This document shows positions 8,921 through 18,233 of a stretch of DNA of 58,598 nucleotides, one piece after another (the stretch's first letter is position 1; each line of letters starts with the position of its first letter). The stretch is taken from NCBI GenBank assembly GCA_947475765.1, contig CANJMM010000006.1:1-58598 (forward strand), written 5' to 3'. Position numbers and translations under genes: made by a program. The notes beneath the pieces were generated by a model, which saw only the letters and a list, made by a program, of their open reading frames with translations, had not been told where the DNA came from and made no database searches. Source of the stretch: Legionellales bacterium. Lineage in GTDB: Bacteria > Pseudomonadota > Gammaproteobacteria > Berkiellales > Berkiellaceae.

Positions 8921-9740
8921 ATTGATTTAACCCTAACTTTGAAAAAAACAGGGGTGAATCTAACACCTGTTCAAATTTTTGACCATTTCCTGCTGCTTGA
9001 TCTCGAGCTTGCTCTGCATGCCAAAGATGAATCACCGGGGCATAAAATCTTGCTTCTTTTCGTTTGACCCCTGCTTTCATGAGACGCACAATGAGATCAG
9101 AATCTTCAAAACCCCAGCCGGTAAAACTTTCATCAAAACCATTTATTTGAATTAAGTCTTTTTTAAAAACAGCTAAATTACACGTTTTGGCCCCTTGCCA
9201 TTTTTGATGCGAAAAATAATTCACTAATTTATTTAAGGGCCTCCACTTAAAACAAGGCATAAAACGATTGATTTTGTTTTTTCTCTTGGCCAAAAACCAA
9301 TGCCATATGCCCCACTGATGCAAAAGAAAAGGCGGATTGGCCTGTATGATTTCTTGAGTAAATTCACGCGTTAACAACACACGATTTCCAGCCACAAAAT
9401 GATTTTTTTCTTTTAACTTCAAGTGATTTGCTATAAAATCTTTAGCCACAATGCAATCGCCATCTATAAAAACAAGATAGTCGCCTATGGCTTTGGCAAT
9501 GGCTTTATTTCTGATTTTAGCGGCTTGAAAACCTTCATCTGGCTGCCAAATATGCCATACTTTACACCCTATGGTCTCTTTAATCTCACTGATCATTGCT
9601 TTGGTTTCTAAGCCTGAACCATCATCCGCAATAATAATTTCCATATTCGCTTTAACTTGTTCAGCCAATGCCATTAAGACTAATTTAAGTGCTTGAGGCC
9701 AATTGTACGTGGTCACAATGATTGATAGCATTATCTGCAT
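8910..9740 (-). CDS. glycosyltransferase family 2 (GT2 with C-terminal galactosyltransferase-like motif)
   Basis: A GT2 enzyme of 276 residues, probably adding a sugar to the LPS core or O-unit. It has LSIIVTTYNWPQAL at the N-terminus, ADDGSG, the DxD motif in VFIDGDCI, and the C-terminal GWGFEDSDLIVRLMKAG typical of the glyco_transf_7C/GT27-like group. The start must lie near 9740 (ATG) or 9731 (the next ATG) because the first strand begins immediately, so the gene overlaps the 3' end of waaL by 47-56 nt in another frame. That is unusually long for an operon junction. The acceptor and donor sugars are not deducible. Confidence 0.9.
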   Translation of the reverse strand: MQIMLSIIVTTYNWPQALKLVLMALAEQVKANMEIIIADDGSGLETKAMISEIKETIGCKVWHIWQPDEGFQAAKIRNKAIAKAIGDYLVFIDGDCIVAKDFIANHLKLKEKNHFVAGNRVLLTREFTQEIIQANPPFLLHQWGIWHWFLAKRKNKINRFMPCFKWRPLNKLVNYFSHQKWQGAKTCNLAVFKKDLIQINGFDESFTGWGFEDSDLIVRLMKAGVKRKEARFYAPVIHLWHAEQARDQAAGNGQKFEQVLDSPLFFSKLGLNQYDC

Positions 9741-10899
9741 GGATTTTACCTAAAAATAAACTAAGCATAACAACTATAAACATTCCTTCAGAAAAATCCA
9801 TTAACCAAGAATTGGCGAGGCAACCTATTAAAAAAGCCAAGCCAATCCCTCTCATAAGAAATTGCTGCCCTTTAGGCAATTGATTGATTTTTTTATGCAC
9901 CGTAAAAATCAAATACATAAACCAGGCGAGGCCCAATGCCCCAAACTCTACCCCTATTCTTAAAAATTCATTATGAGGATTATCTGTTTGTAAATTTTCC
10001 TGAGGCACCCTGCTTTTATAAGCTTGCCTAAATCCACCTACCCCCCATCCAAACCAAGATTTTTCTTGTATTAAGCGCGTACTTACGTCTATAAAGCTCA
10101 GTCGTGAACCTAAAGAAGAAGTGGCCACTTGTTGGTTAACCAAAAACATAGTTAAATCTTTAGGCAGATAGGCCATTCTTTCATATAATTTTAAAGAAAA
10201 ACATTGTGATAGCACTATTACGCTAATTAATACTGAAGCTATCCCTATCATGCCTCGAATTTTGGCCATATCCCAAAAATAATAAAGTGCCAATACCCCA
10301 AAAATAATATAGCCCATTCGACCTTCACTTAAAAATAAAACATAACCAGACATGAAAAAAATGCCTATCCATAATAAAATATTTTTAGGCTGCGCTCGCA
10401 AATAATGCCCCATAAAATAAACAGCCATCGTCATAAAAAAGCTGGTTTTAATATGGTTTTTAAACACGGCGGCCTCTGTAAGGCCTTGCTTATGCGGTAA
10501 TAAATGAAAAAAGTATTTCAAGTAACCTAACACGGCCGTTATCAGCATGGCGAAAATAAAAGCTTGTATACAACGCTTTTTTAAAGTTTCTGAGGCATAG
10601 AATTTAAAATAATAAATAAATATGCCAATTGAGCCTAATCTAAGGCTATCTTTAAGGCCATCTAAGGCTTCTTTTGTGTTGGCTTCTGTATAAAACAAAC
10701 TCCCTAATGACAACAAAATCCCTATTAAAAATACGCGTGTAATAGGCTCTTGCCAAAATACCCGCATCTTTTTTTGATAATCTGGCGTCACCAGCCATAA
10801 CAAAATAATGGCCAATAAACAAACGGTCGAGCCAAAAGTACTAATGGGCACGATAAAACAAAAAAAAGGGAGTAAGAAATAAATGATTTTTATGGTCAT
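9685..10899 (-). CDS. waaL: O-antigen ligase (WaaL/Wzy_C family membrane protein)
   Basis: A 404-residue polytopic inner-membrane protein with about ten hydrophobic segments. The conserved Wzy_C/ligase region appears in the C-terminal half: SRLSFIDVSTRLI, then a periplasmic loop with GWGVGGF and TDNPHNEFLRIGVEFG, which contains the conserved PHNEF. WaaL joins undecaprenyl-linked O-antigen to the lipid A core. The alternative is a Wzy-type O-antigen polymerase of the same superfamily, but placement within a heptosyltransferase operon favours ligase. The ATG overlaps the waaC stop by 4 nt. Confidence 0.85.
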   Translation of the reverse strand: MTIKIIYFLLPFFCFIVPISTFGSTVCLLAIILLWLVTPDYQKKMRVFWQEPITRVFLIGILLSLGSLFYTEANTKEALDGLKDSLRLGSIGIFIYYFKFYASETLKKRCIQAFIFAMLITAVLGYLKYFFHLLPHKQGLTEAAVFKNHIKTSFFMTMAVYFMGHYLRAQPKNILLWIGIFFMSGYVLFLSEGRMGYIIFGVLALYYFWDMAKIRGMIGIASVLISVIVLSQCFSLKLYERMAYLPKDLTMFLVNQQVATSSLGSRLSFIDVSTRLIQEKSWFGWGVGGFRQAYKSRVPQENLQTDNPHNEFLRIGVEFGALGLAWFMYLIFTVHKKINQLPKGQQFLMRGIGLAFLIGCLANSWLMDFSEGMFIVVMLSLFLGKIHADNAINHCDHVQLASST

Positions 10900-11927
10900 A
10901 AATTTAAATTTTCCATCACCCTTTCAGGGGAAAGGCTTACATAACAAGGCGGCATATCTTGATTAAGATCTTGATTAAGGTGAATACACTCGCGTTTTAA
11001 ACAAGGTGCACAGGGATAACGCACCGATAAATGCACCTGATTGTCGCCTCTGGCCCCCGTTCGACTTGAATCCGTTGATCCATATATATTAACCGTATGC
11101 GTGCCCAGTGCAGCGGCCAAATGGCCTAACCCTGTGTCAACTGCAACCACTGATTGCGCTTTAACAAGATAATACGCTAATTCAGTGAGGCTTAACTTAG
11201 GCAAGACTTTGACTTGAGGAAAATTATCGGCCAAGCGTTTTGCTCGCCTTAATTCTGACTCTGAGCCCCATGGTAACAAAATCATAATATGCTTATTTTT
11301 TAAACAAACCAAAGCTATTAATTTTTGCCAATAGCCCTCTGGCCAGTGCTTTGTTTTCCAAGTCGTGCCATGCAAAAAAATCAAATACTTATTTTCTAAT
11401 TTAGGCAAAAACCCCTTGGGTTTAATAAAGCTATCCTGATCTATGCCATACTGTATTCTTGAGTCTAAAGAATAATGAAATATCTCAGAAAATAATTTTT
11501 TAACTCTCATCACCGCATGTTCTGACCAAGGTACTGCATAACCCTTATCATAAAATCGACTGGCAAAAGGCTCTCGGCACGAATTTTTATCTAAGCCCAC
11601 AACTTTTTTAGCATTGATTATTTTAGCTAATACCGCACTTTTAATTAACCCTTGAGCATCAATCACCAAATCATAATGCTGAGCACGTAAGGTTTTCAAC
11701 ACTTGAGGAATTTCTGTGAAAAATAATTTAGGGTTTTTTCGAGCCAATCTTAATGGAAAAGTATAGACTTTTTGAATACCTTGGTGCCAGCCTAAAATTT
11801 CTTTGAATCCAGGTTCAACGACCCAATCAAACTGTATACTAGGGCAATAAGCCAAACATTCTGTGAGCGCTGGTAACGTGTGCAAAATATCGCCCATTGA
11901 CGACAATTTTACGATTAAAACACGCAT
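10896..11927 (-). CDS. waaC: LPS heptosyltransferase I WaaC
   Basis: Adds the first L-glycero-D-manno-heptose to Kdo in the inner core. It is a GT9 protein of 343 residues. The N-terminal MRVLIVKLSSMGDILHTLPA is characteristic of WaaC (the SSxGDxxH acceptor loop), FLHGTTWKTKHWPE marks the start of the C-terminal donor domain, and VVAVDTGLGHLAAAL is the ADP-heptose binding segment. A Cys-containing tail (CAPCLKREC) follows. It overlaps waaF by 13 nt upstream and waaL by 4 nt downstream, consistent with stepwise core assembly from one transcript. Confidence 0.94.
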   Translation of the reverse strand: MRVLIVKLSSMGDILHTLPALTECLAYCPSIQFDWVVEPGFKEILGWHQGIQKVYTFPLRLARKNPKLFFTEIPQVLKTLRAQHYDLVIDAQGLIKSAVLAKIINAKKVVGLDKNSCREPFASRFYDKGYAVPWSEHAVMRVKKLFSEIFHYSLDSRIQYGIDQDSFIKPKGFLPKLENKYLIFLHGTTWKTKHWPEGYWQKLIALVCLKNKHIMILLPWGSESELRRAKRLADNFPQVKVLPKLSLTELAYYLVKAQSVVAVDTGLGHLAAALGTHTVNIYGSTDSSRTGARGDNQVHLSVRYPCAPCLKRECIHLNQDLNQDMPPCYVSLSPERVMENLNL

Positions 11928-12982
11928 AATCTTTCTACTGCTGCCATGACTTGGTCAGGTTGAATGTTTTTCATACACTGATGATGTGCTAGATTTTCTA
12001 ATGGAAAGGGACAGCTTCGCTTAAAGCAAGGACGGCAAGACAAGGCTAACTGGAGCACTTCCAATTTTTCCGGCACGGATAAAGGCGGCGTAAAATCTGT
12101 ACTGGTTGAGCCATAAATCGCTACTACTGGCTTTTCCAAAGCGCAAGCAACATGCATTAATCCAGAGTCATTTGTTACCACACCATGAACCACGGACAAT
12201 AAATCAATCACCTGATCTAAAGACGTTTTACCCGTAAAATCAAGACAATTCTCTTCGCTATGTTTCAAAATAGCCTCTGTTATTTCTTTATCTTTTTCAG
12301 AAGCCAACAACCAAATAGTAAACCCCTGTTTCCCAAGCTTATCTATCAATTGTGAAAAATGGGTAGCTGGCCAGCGTTTAGATGGCCCAAATTCTGCGCC
12401 AGGACAAATGGCCATTATTTTTTGTTTGGCCAAAACGGCTTTACTGATGCCAAACTGTTCCAAAGTCTTATTTATTTGATCCCAAGAATGTCTTAACTTA
12501 GGATGGATTATCTTCTTGCCTAAAGCCTCAGCTTCAGCCTCACCCTTAGGATAAGCTAAAGCACAAAATCGTTGAACCATAAGAGGATAAGTTTGCTTAT
12601 CTAAAAATCGCATGTCATTTAATAGGCCAAATCTGGCTTCGCCGCACCAGCCAATACGTTTAGCAATACCGGCAAAAAAAGGCACTAACGCCGATTTAAA
12701 AGAATTGGGCAAAATATACGCTTCATCGTACTGATTTGCTTTGAGTTTTTGGCCCAATTTTATTCTAGCCATTAATTTTAATTCACCATGCTTAAAAGGC
12801 GAAATAATGGCTTGATTCACTTCTGGCATTCTGGCCATTAATGCTTGCGTCCAACTGGGTGCCAAAACGTCAATCAACACTTCCGGGTTGTGTTGTTTAA
12901 TGGCCATCATCAGGCTTTGGGCCATCATCATATCGCCCACCCAACTGGGGGCAATGATGAGTATTTTTTTTACCTTAGTCAT
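11915..12982 (-). CDS. waaF: LPS heptosyltransferase II WaaF
   Basis: Adds the second heptose to the inner core. This GT9 protein of 355 residues has the WaaF N-terminus ILIIAPSWVGDMMMAQSLM, where the conserved Asp follows WVG. It also has MAICPGAEFGPSKRWPATHF at the donor-domain entry, VVTNDSGLMHVACAL for ADP-heptose binding, and the CRPCFKRSCPF cysteine motif seen in many WaaF proteins. It is the first of eight consecutively overlapping genes (waaF to 5536). The next gene upstream, encoding a zinc-finger protein, ends 38 nt away, so transcription may start further upstream. Confidence 0.95.
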   Translation of the reverse strand: MTKVKKILIIAPSWVGDMMMAQSLMMAIKQHNPEVLIDVLAPSWTQALMARMPEVNQAIISPFKHGELKLMARIKLGQKLKANQYDEAYILPNSFKSALVPFFAGIAKRIGWCGEARFGLLNDMRFLDKQTYPLMVQRFCALAYPKGEAEAEALGKKIIHPKLRHSWDQINKTLEQFGISKAVLAKQKIMAICPGAEFGPSKRWPATHFSQLIDKLGKQGFTIWLLASEKDKEITEAILKHSEENCLDFTGKTSLDQVIDLLSVVHGVVTNDSGLMHVACALEKPVVAIYGSTSTDFTPPLSVPEKLEVLQLALSCRPCFKRSCPFPLENLAHHQCMKNIQPDQVMAAVERLCVF

Positions 12983-13020
12983 TCTATACTGCTGCTATCT
13001 TATGAATGGCTTTCATGGCT

Positions 13021-13230
13021 TTAATGAGTTTTAGACTTTTTCTTAAAATCCTCAAAATCCACCATATGGAAACTGGCGCTACAATACGGACATATTGCCT
13101 CACCTGTTTTTTCTATAGGTAAATAAACTTTAGGATGAGCGCACCAAAGGCTCTCTTTTTTAGAAGGACAACATAGGGGCAAATCATGGCTAGACACAGA
13201 TATCGCGGGTATTTTTTTTTGGCTATTCAT
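13021..13230 (-). CDS. small zinc-finger protein, zf-CHCC family
   Basis: A 69-residue protein with a predicted zinc site formed by LWCAHPKVYLPI and CPYCSASFHM, the C-x-H plus CxxC pattern of the zf-CHCC family. This family includes a domain related to the NDUFS6/NUMM subunit of complex I. Bacterial members are widespread small proteins often found beside ilvE and LPS heptosyltransferase genes. The frame can also open at a TTG at 13242 inside the ilvE stop, but I take the ATG at 13230. A 9-bp direct repeat TTGTCTCAA spans this junction. The function is unknown. Confidence 0.85.
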   Translation of the reverse strand: MNSQKKIPAISVSSHDLPLCCPSKKESLWCAHPKVYLPIEKTGEAICPYCSASFHMVDFEDFKKKSKTH

Positions 13231-13238
13231 TATTTGTC

Positions 13239-14168
13239 TCAATTTGTCTCAATATAAGTTAACCATTGGGGATATTTTGTGGATAAACCTAAAGCTAAAT
13301 CAAAGTAGTCTTTTTGTAACAAAGTGGTGATAGGACCTCTTTTACCTTCTCCAATTAAACGACCATCTAGCTGCCTAATTGGGGTGACTTCTGCTGCTGT
13401 CCCTGTAAAAAAAGCTTCATCCGCTATATAGACTTCATCTCGGGTAATGGATCGCTCAATGACTTTAAGCCCCCTATCCTCCGCTAATTGTATAATTGTT
13501 GCTCGCGTAATGCCTTCTAAACAAGAGGTTAATTGAGGGGTCATGAGCACCCCATCTCTTATCATAAAGAAATTTTCACCACTGCCTTCTGCGACATACC
13601 CTTCTGGATCCAGCAACAAGGCTTCATCACACCCTGTTTCAATGGCTTCTCTCAAGGCTAAAGCAGAATTCATATAATTACCCGTTGCTTTTGCCTTACA
13701 CATAGAGACATTCACATGATGTCGTGTAAAAGAAGAAACCCGGACATTAATGCCTTTCTCTAGATTTTCTTCCCCTAAATAAGCACCCCATTCCCATGCG
13801 GCTATAGCGACATGCACTTTTAATTTATCGGCTCTTAGCCCCATGCCTTCTGCCCCATAAAAACAAATAGGTCGGATATAAGCATGTTTCAATTTATTTT
13901 TTTTAATGATCTCTTGTTGGACCTGATTTAATTCATCTTTAGCATAAGGCATGGGCATTTTTAAAATATGAGCAGAACGAAATAATCTATCTGTATGAGC
14001 TTGTAAACGAAAAATAGCCGTGCCTAATTTCGCCTCATAGGCCCGCAGTCCTTCAAACACCCCCATACCATAATGTAAGCTATAAGTTAACACATGCGTT
14101 TTGGCCTCTTGCCAAGGCAGCCATTCCCCATCTAACCAGATATACCCTTTTTGGCTTGTCATCGTCAT
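13239..14168 (-). CDS. ilvE: branched-chain amino acid aminotransferase IlvE
   Basis: A PLP-dependent fold-type IV transaminase (309 residues) that interconverts Val, Leu and Ile with their 2-oxo acids using glutamate/2-oxoglutarate. The PLP lysine is K160 in CKAKATGNYMNS. YVAEGSGENFF and ITRATIIQLAEDRG match the family signature, and the substrate-pocket region YGMGVFEGLRAY is near residue 33. The start may be the ATG at 14168 or two codons later. It lies 27 nt downstream of nfeD and touches the zinc-finger gene, so it is in the same minus-strand run as the LPS genes. Confidence 0.96.
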   Translation of the reverse strand: MTMTSQKGYIWLDGEWLPWQEAKTHVLTYSLHYGMGVFEGLRAYEAKLGTAIFRLQAHTDRLFRSAHILKMPMPYAKDELNQVQQEIIKKNKLKHAYIRPICFYGAEGMGLRADKLKVHVAIAAWEWGAYLGEENLEKGINVRVSSFTRHHVNVSMCKAKATGNYMNSALALREAIETGCDEALLLDPEGYVAEGSGENFFMIRDGVLMTPQLTSCLEGITRATIIQLAEDRGLKVIERSITRDEVYIADEAFFTGTAAEVTPIRQLDGRLIGEGKRGPITTLLQKDYFDLALGLSTKYPQWLTYIETN

Positions 14169-14195
14169 GCTTTTTACCCATCCCCTGATTTATTT

Positions 14196-14627
14196 TTATG
14201 TTATTCTTGCTACTTTTAATATCGTGCCATCTATGCCAATGACTTTGACTTTAGTGCCTTGAGGTAAATCAACCCCTTCTACACGCCAACTTGAATCGTC
14301 TATTTTTACTTTTCCAAATCCATTCACAATGGCTTCTTCTAAGTAAAGTTCTCTATGTAAATACTGATGGGCTCTTTGATTTAACATAATACTCGGTTGT
14401 TTGCTCATAAACTTTGGTTTAAATTTTTGCCAAATGAATAACACCACAATGACAATAATTGAAAAAATAATCCATTGCCCTTCAAGTGGCCAAGCAAATA
14501 GATAGGTTAAGCCTGAAACGAACAGTGCCGATAAGCCACACCACATTAAGAAAAAATTAGCCCCAATGGTGAGCTCGATTATACCTAATATCAGAGAAAA
14601 AATGAGCCAATAATGATAATCATGCAT
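14196..14627 (-). CDS. NfeD family membrane protein
   Basis: A short NfeD1b-type protein. From the ATG at 14627 (143 residues; the frame is open further up to 14678) it has three to four N-terminal transmembrane helices. A C-terminal OB-fold domain of about 65 residues follows, containing [14 protein letters not shown] and [20 protein letters not shown] chose 14627 because [10 protein letters not shown] starts directly before the first helix and its ATG overlaps the qmcA stop by 8 nt. NfeD proteins partner SPFH/stomatin proteins encoded in the same operon and act in membrane microdomains. The pairing here is exactly of that kind. Confidence 0.9.
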   Translation of the reverse strand: MHDYHYWLIFSLILGIIELTIGANFFLMWCGLSALFVSGLTYLFAWPLEGQWIIFSIIVIVVLFIWQKFKPKFMSKQPSIMLNQRAHQYLHRELYLEEAIVNGFGKVKIDDSSWRVEGVDLPQGTKVKVIGIDGTILKVARIT

Positions 14628-15534
14628 CTTTTTTAAAGCTCTCTTTGGCCAATTCAGTAATGCCCGCCAATGACCCAATCACACTAGAGGCTTCTAATGG
14701 CATTAAAATAACTTTTTGATTGTTGCTGGAGGCAATTTTGCCTAATGCCTCTATATATTTTTGTGCCACAAAATAATTAATGGCATGTAAGCTGCCTTCT
14801 TTAATGGCAACAGACACCACACAGGTTGCTTTGGCTTGTGCATCGGCTGTACGCTCAATGGCTTCTGCCTCTAAAAATGCTTTGTCTCTATTGGCTTGCG
14901 CTTCTAGTACCACCGCTGTTTTTTCACCTTCGGCTTTTAAAATAGCCGCTTGTCTATAACCTTCTGCTTCCAATACCCGTGCTCGCTTTTCACGTTCGGC
15001 TTTCATTTGTTCTGCCATAGAATTGACTAAATCTTTAGGAGGAGAAATATCTTTAATTTCTATACGAGTGACTTTGATGCCCCAAGGCGTAGTGGCCTCA
15101 TCAATAACAGAAAGGAGTTGACTGTTAATGCGATCCCGTTGAGAAAGTGCTTCATCTAAATCTAACGATCCCATTACCGTACGAATATTCGTCATAATTA
15201 AATTACGAATGGCTAATTCAAGATTGCGTACTTCATAGGCCGCTCGCGCGGCATCCACCACTTGATAAAAACAAATGCCATCTACCCGCACCATGGCATT
15301 GTCTTTAGATATAATCTCTTGAGACGGAATATCTAATACCTGCTCCATCATACTGAGCTTTACGCCCACTTTATCAATAAAAGGCACAATCAAGGTTAAT
15401 CCAGGACGCAAAGTTTGGATATATCGCCCAAATCTTTCTACTGTCCATTCATAGCCTTGTGGCACCTGTTTCACCCCTGCAAAAATAACCAGCATGGCAA
15501 AAAAGCCAATTAACATAAGCATGGATAACGACAT
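14620..15534 (-). CDS. qmcA: SPFH/band 7 stomatin-like protein (QmcA family)
   Basis: A 304-residue protein with an N-terminal membrane anchor (residues 2-22) followed by a band 7/SPFH domain. [19 protein letters not shown] and [21 protein letters not shown] are its opening, and [22 protein letters not shown] and DISPPKDL are further signatures. A long charged coiled coil (about 170-230, [19 protein letters not shown]) follows, then a C-terminal conserved Gly/Ala-rich tail. It is full length. It is the first gene of the minus-strand run and is coupled to nfeD. Such proteins form large membrane-associated rings and are linked to protease regulation and membrane organisation. Confidence 0.92.
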   Translation of the reverse strand: MSLSMLMLIGFFAMLVIFAGVKQVPQGYEWTVERFGRYIQTLRPGLTLIVPFIDKVGVKLSMMEQVLDIPSQEIISKDNAMVRVDGICFYQVVDAARAAYEVRNLELAIRNLIMTNIRTVMGSLDLDEALSQRDRINSQLLSVIDEATTPWGIKVTRIEIKDISPPKDLVNSMAEQMKAEREKRARVLEAEGYRQAAILKAEGEKTAVVLEAQANRDKAFLEAEAIERTADAQAKATCVVSVAIKEGSLHAINYFVAQKYIEALGKIASSNNQKVILMPLEASSVIGSLAGITELAKESFKKDA

Positions 15535-15690
15535 ATTCGGTAAATTCCTTCATCTTAATTTGGTGTGAATTTTGTGTCATAACTTATTTTAAAAACTATA
15601 CTCTATTATGATCAATTGCAAAAAAAGATTCAACTTAAGTTAATTGGCTTGATTGTTTTAATTATGTTAATTTTCCCCTAGGAACATATC

Positions 15691-16824
15691 ATGGAACTCT
15701 ACGATCTGCTTCAAAAAATGGCCTCAGCAAAAGGCTCTGACTTGTACTTATCTACAGGATCTAGCCCTATGCTACGGCTTAATAATAAATTAATTGCTAT
15801 TAGCGAGGAAACTTTAAAAATAGGGGAAGTTAAAAATCTTGCCTACCTTCACCTCAAACCTGAAGAAATTTTACTATTTGAAAGAAAATTAGAGCATAAT
15901 TTAGCCATATCGATTTCTAATATAGGTCGCTTTAGAGTGAATCTTTTTATTCAACGAGGGGAGGTTGGTATGGTCATTCGAAACATATCAACTTACATAC
16001 CTAACTTTTTAGAATTACACTTGCCTCCTATTCTTTCCTCTCTTGTGATGGAAAAAAGGGGATTGATTTTAGTGGTAGGTGCAACAGGATCTGGAAAATC
16101 GACCACAGTGGCCTCTATGCTAGGCTATAGAAATAAAAACAGCTCAGGTCACATTATGACCATAGAGGACCCAATTGAATATATTCATGCTCACCAAGGC
16201 TGTCTCATTAATCAACGTGAAGTAGGTATTGATACCCTAAGCTACGAAGAGGCCCTTAAAAATGCGCTTAGGCAACGTCCCGATGTCATCTTAATTGGGG
16301 AAATTCGCTCGCGAGAAACCATGGAGCAAGCCATTAATTTTGCAGAAACGGGTCATTTGTGTATTTCTACCCTACATGCAACAAATGCAAATCAAGCTTT
16401 AGATAGAATCATCAATTTTTTCCCCTTAGAACGACACCGTCAATTATTACTGGACCTTTCTTTTAATTTAAAAGCGATTTTTTCGCAACGCTTAATCCCG
16501 ACGCTAGACGGTAAGCGAATTCCTGCCTATGAGCTATTACTAGATTCCCCTCTAATTCTTGATTTAATCTACAGAAATGAAATTCATGCTATTAAAGACA
16601 TCATGGAAAAATCAACCGAACTCGGTATGATAACCTTTGATCTGAGTTTAGAACGGCTTTATAGAAAGCAAAAAATCAGCCTAGAAGATGCCCTTGCCAA
16701 TGCCGATTCTAAAAATAATTTAAGATTAAAGCTCAACCTAAGTCATCATGAACATCCCCCACTTGAAACACCAAGGGGCAACATGCCACATGATCCGAGT
16801 ACCGACCTTCATTTGGTCGATTAG
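15691..16824 (+). CDS. pilU: type IV pilus retraction ATPase PilU
   Basis: A hexameric ATPase of the PilT/PilU family (377 residues). N-terminal SAKGSDLYLSTGSSPML and the Walker A VVGATGSGKSTT (G130-T138) are followed by the Asp box TIEDPIEYIH, Walker B DVILIGEIRSRETM and the His box CISTLHATNANQALDRI. The wording KGSDLYLSTG, GYRNKNSSGHIM and FFPLERHRQLLLDLSFNL favours PilU over PilT. PilU needs PilT to retract pili; no pilT or other pilus gene is seen in this window. TAGGAA lies 8 nt before the ATG. The C-terminal tail after 345 is His/Pro-rich and variable. Confidence 0.92.
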   Translation: MELYDLLQKMASAKGSDLYLSTGSSPMLRLNNKLIAISEETLKIGEVKNLAYLHLKPEEILLFERKLEHNLAISISNIGRFRVNLFIQRGEVGMVIRNISTYIPNFLELHLPPILSSLVMEKRGLILVVGATGSGKSTTVASMLGYRNKNSSGHIMTIEDPIEYIHAHQGCLINQREVGIDTLSYEEALKNALRQRPDVILIGEIRSRETMEQAINFAETGHLCISTLHATNANQALDRIINFFPLERHRQLLLDLSFNLKAIFSQRLIPTLDGKRIPAYELLLDSPLILDLIYRNEIHAIKDIMEKSTELGMITFDLSLERLYRKQKISLEDALANADSKNNLRLKLNLSHHEHPPLETPRGNMPHDPSTDLHLVD

Positions 16825-16947
16825 CTTCCTGAGTTAGCCCCTCTTCCCCGATGGCACACTTATAGGCATAATCTTCTGACTCTTTTTAATTTTAAAAATT
16901 ATCAATATACATATAATTAAAAATAAATAACAAATAAGGATAGTCAT

Positions 16948-18156
16948 ATGACAAAAGTCTTAATGCGAAATTTAAAATTGCTGGCCGTCATTTTTTTTGT
17001 CGTTGCCATTGCCCCTTTTATTATCATGAAATTAGGCTTTTGGAATGAAACTTTCGCTAAATCCAGCAGCCCTAACTATACCGAGGCTTACCCCCCTGGT
17101 GCAAACTTACAAATGGTTTCTTATGCTACCGCGGTAGAAAGAGCCGCCCCTGCTGTGGTGAGCATTCACCCCACTAAAATTATTTCTCAAGAAATGAACC
17201 CTATTTTACGCGATCCTTTTTTTAGACAATTCTTTGGCGAACCAGGCAATCAAGGCATGCCCCAAGAAATTCAACCCAGTCTGGGTTCAGGCGTTATCAT
17301 CAGCAAAGAAGGCTATATTTTAACCAATAATCATGTTATTGCCGGTGCAGACGAAATTAAAGTTAAATTAGTGGATGGAAGATCTGCTCAAGCCAAGTTA
17401 ATTGGCACCGATCCTGAATCGGACATTGCTATCTTAAAAATTGAATTAGAAAATCTCCCTGTTATTGCGATGGGTCATTCAGAAAGCTTAAAAATTGGCG
17501 ATGTGGTCTTAGCCATTGGGAACCCATTTGGGGTAGGCCAAACCGTGACCCAAGGTATTGTGAGCGCCACTCAAAGAACTGGAGTGGGTATCAACACCTT
17601 TGAAAACTTTATTCAAACCGATGCTGCCATTAACCCGGGCAATTCCGGTGGTGCATTAATCGATGCCTATGGCAACTTAATTGGCATCAATAATGCCATT
17701 ATTACGCGTTCAGGTGGCTACCAAGGCATTGGTTTTGCCATTCCGGTGAGTCTGGCTAAAGACGTCATGTCACAACTGATTGAAAATGGCGCCGTCACAC
17801 GTGGCTGGTTAGGTATTACCGTGATGCCTCTAACAGACGAAGCACGAAAATCTTTAAGCTATCTTAAAGGCGATGGCACCGTGATTGGCGCCGTGGTCCG
17901 AGGAGGCCCTGCAGCCAAAGCAGGCTTGCAACCCGGCGATATTATTATTTCATTGGACAACCAAAAAACAAACGATGCAAATGGCGTGTTAAGCATTGCT
18001 GCTAAACTTGCTCCTGAAAAAGCCTATCCTGTTACCGTAGTGCGAAATGGCCAAACCTTAGATGTAAGAATTGTTGCAGGCAAACGACCTGGCCCCGTTC
18101 GAGCTGACCATAATCCTAAACCCATTAGTAGGCAAGCCCCTAAACCTCTAGAGTAA
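16948..18156 (+). CDS. DegS/HtrA-like periplasmic serine protease with one PDZ domain
   Basis: A trypsin-fold S1C protease of 402 residues. An uncleaved-looking N-terminal transmembrane segment (residues 9-29) anchors it in the inner membrane. The catalytic triad is visible as H129 in LTNNHVIAGAD, D159 in ESDIAILKI and S233 in NPGNSGGAL. A single PDZ domain follows (about 285-380, RGWLGITVMPL, GGPAAKAGLQPGDII). One PDZ plus a membrane anchor is the DegS/AlgW layout, which senses misfolded porins and starts cleavage of the anti-sigma-E factor. No rseA or rpoE is in the window, so the role in sigma-E control is inferred. AAGGA precedes the ATG. Confidence 0.88.
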   Translation: MTKVLMRNLKLLAVIFFVVAIAPFIIMKLGFWNETFAKSSSPNYTEAYPPGANLQMVSYATAVERAAPAVVSIHPTKIISQEMNPILRDPFFRQFFGEPGNQGMPQEIQPSLGSGVIISKEGYILTNNHVIAGADEIKVKLVDGRSAQAKLIGTDPESDIAILKIELENLPVIAMGHSESLKIGDVVLAIGNPFGVGQTVTQGIVSATQRTGVGINTFENFIQTDAAINPGNSGGALIDAYGNLIGINNAIITRSGGYQGIGFAIPVSLAKDVMSQLIENGAVTRGWLGITVMPLTDEARKSLSYLKGDGTVIGAVVRGGPAAKAGLQPGDIIISLDNQKTNDANGVLSIAAKLAPEKAYPVTVVRNGQTLDVRIVAGKRPGPVRADHNPKPISRQAPKPLE

Positions 18157-18180
18157 AATCAGAGTAAAATCAGAGTAAAT
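18151..18180. repeat. 11-bp tandem repeat at the degS-like stop codon
   Basis: GAGTAAAATCA occurs twice in tandem (18151-18161, 18162-18172) with a partial third copy. The stop codon of the protease gene lies in the first copy, so the repeat places extra in-sequence TAA codons after it. It is probably a local slippage duplication. Confidence 0.6.
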
Positions 18181-18188
18181 TTAAATAA

Positions 18189-18226
18189 GCATATACCCCA
18201 GTAAAAAAATGGCTGGGGTGATATGC
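18189..18226. terminator. bidirectional hairpin terminator between the DegS-like gene and gcdH
   Basis: The arms GCATATACCCCAG and CTGGGGTGATATGC form a 13-bp stem with one bulged G and an 11-nt loop. It lies between the convergent stops at 18156 and 18234. Neither side has a long T tract, but the flanks are AT-rich. It probably ends both transcripts. Confidence 0.7.
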
Positions 18227-18233
18227 TAAGATA

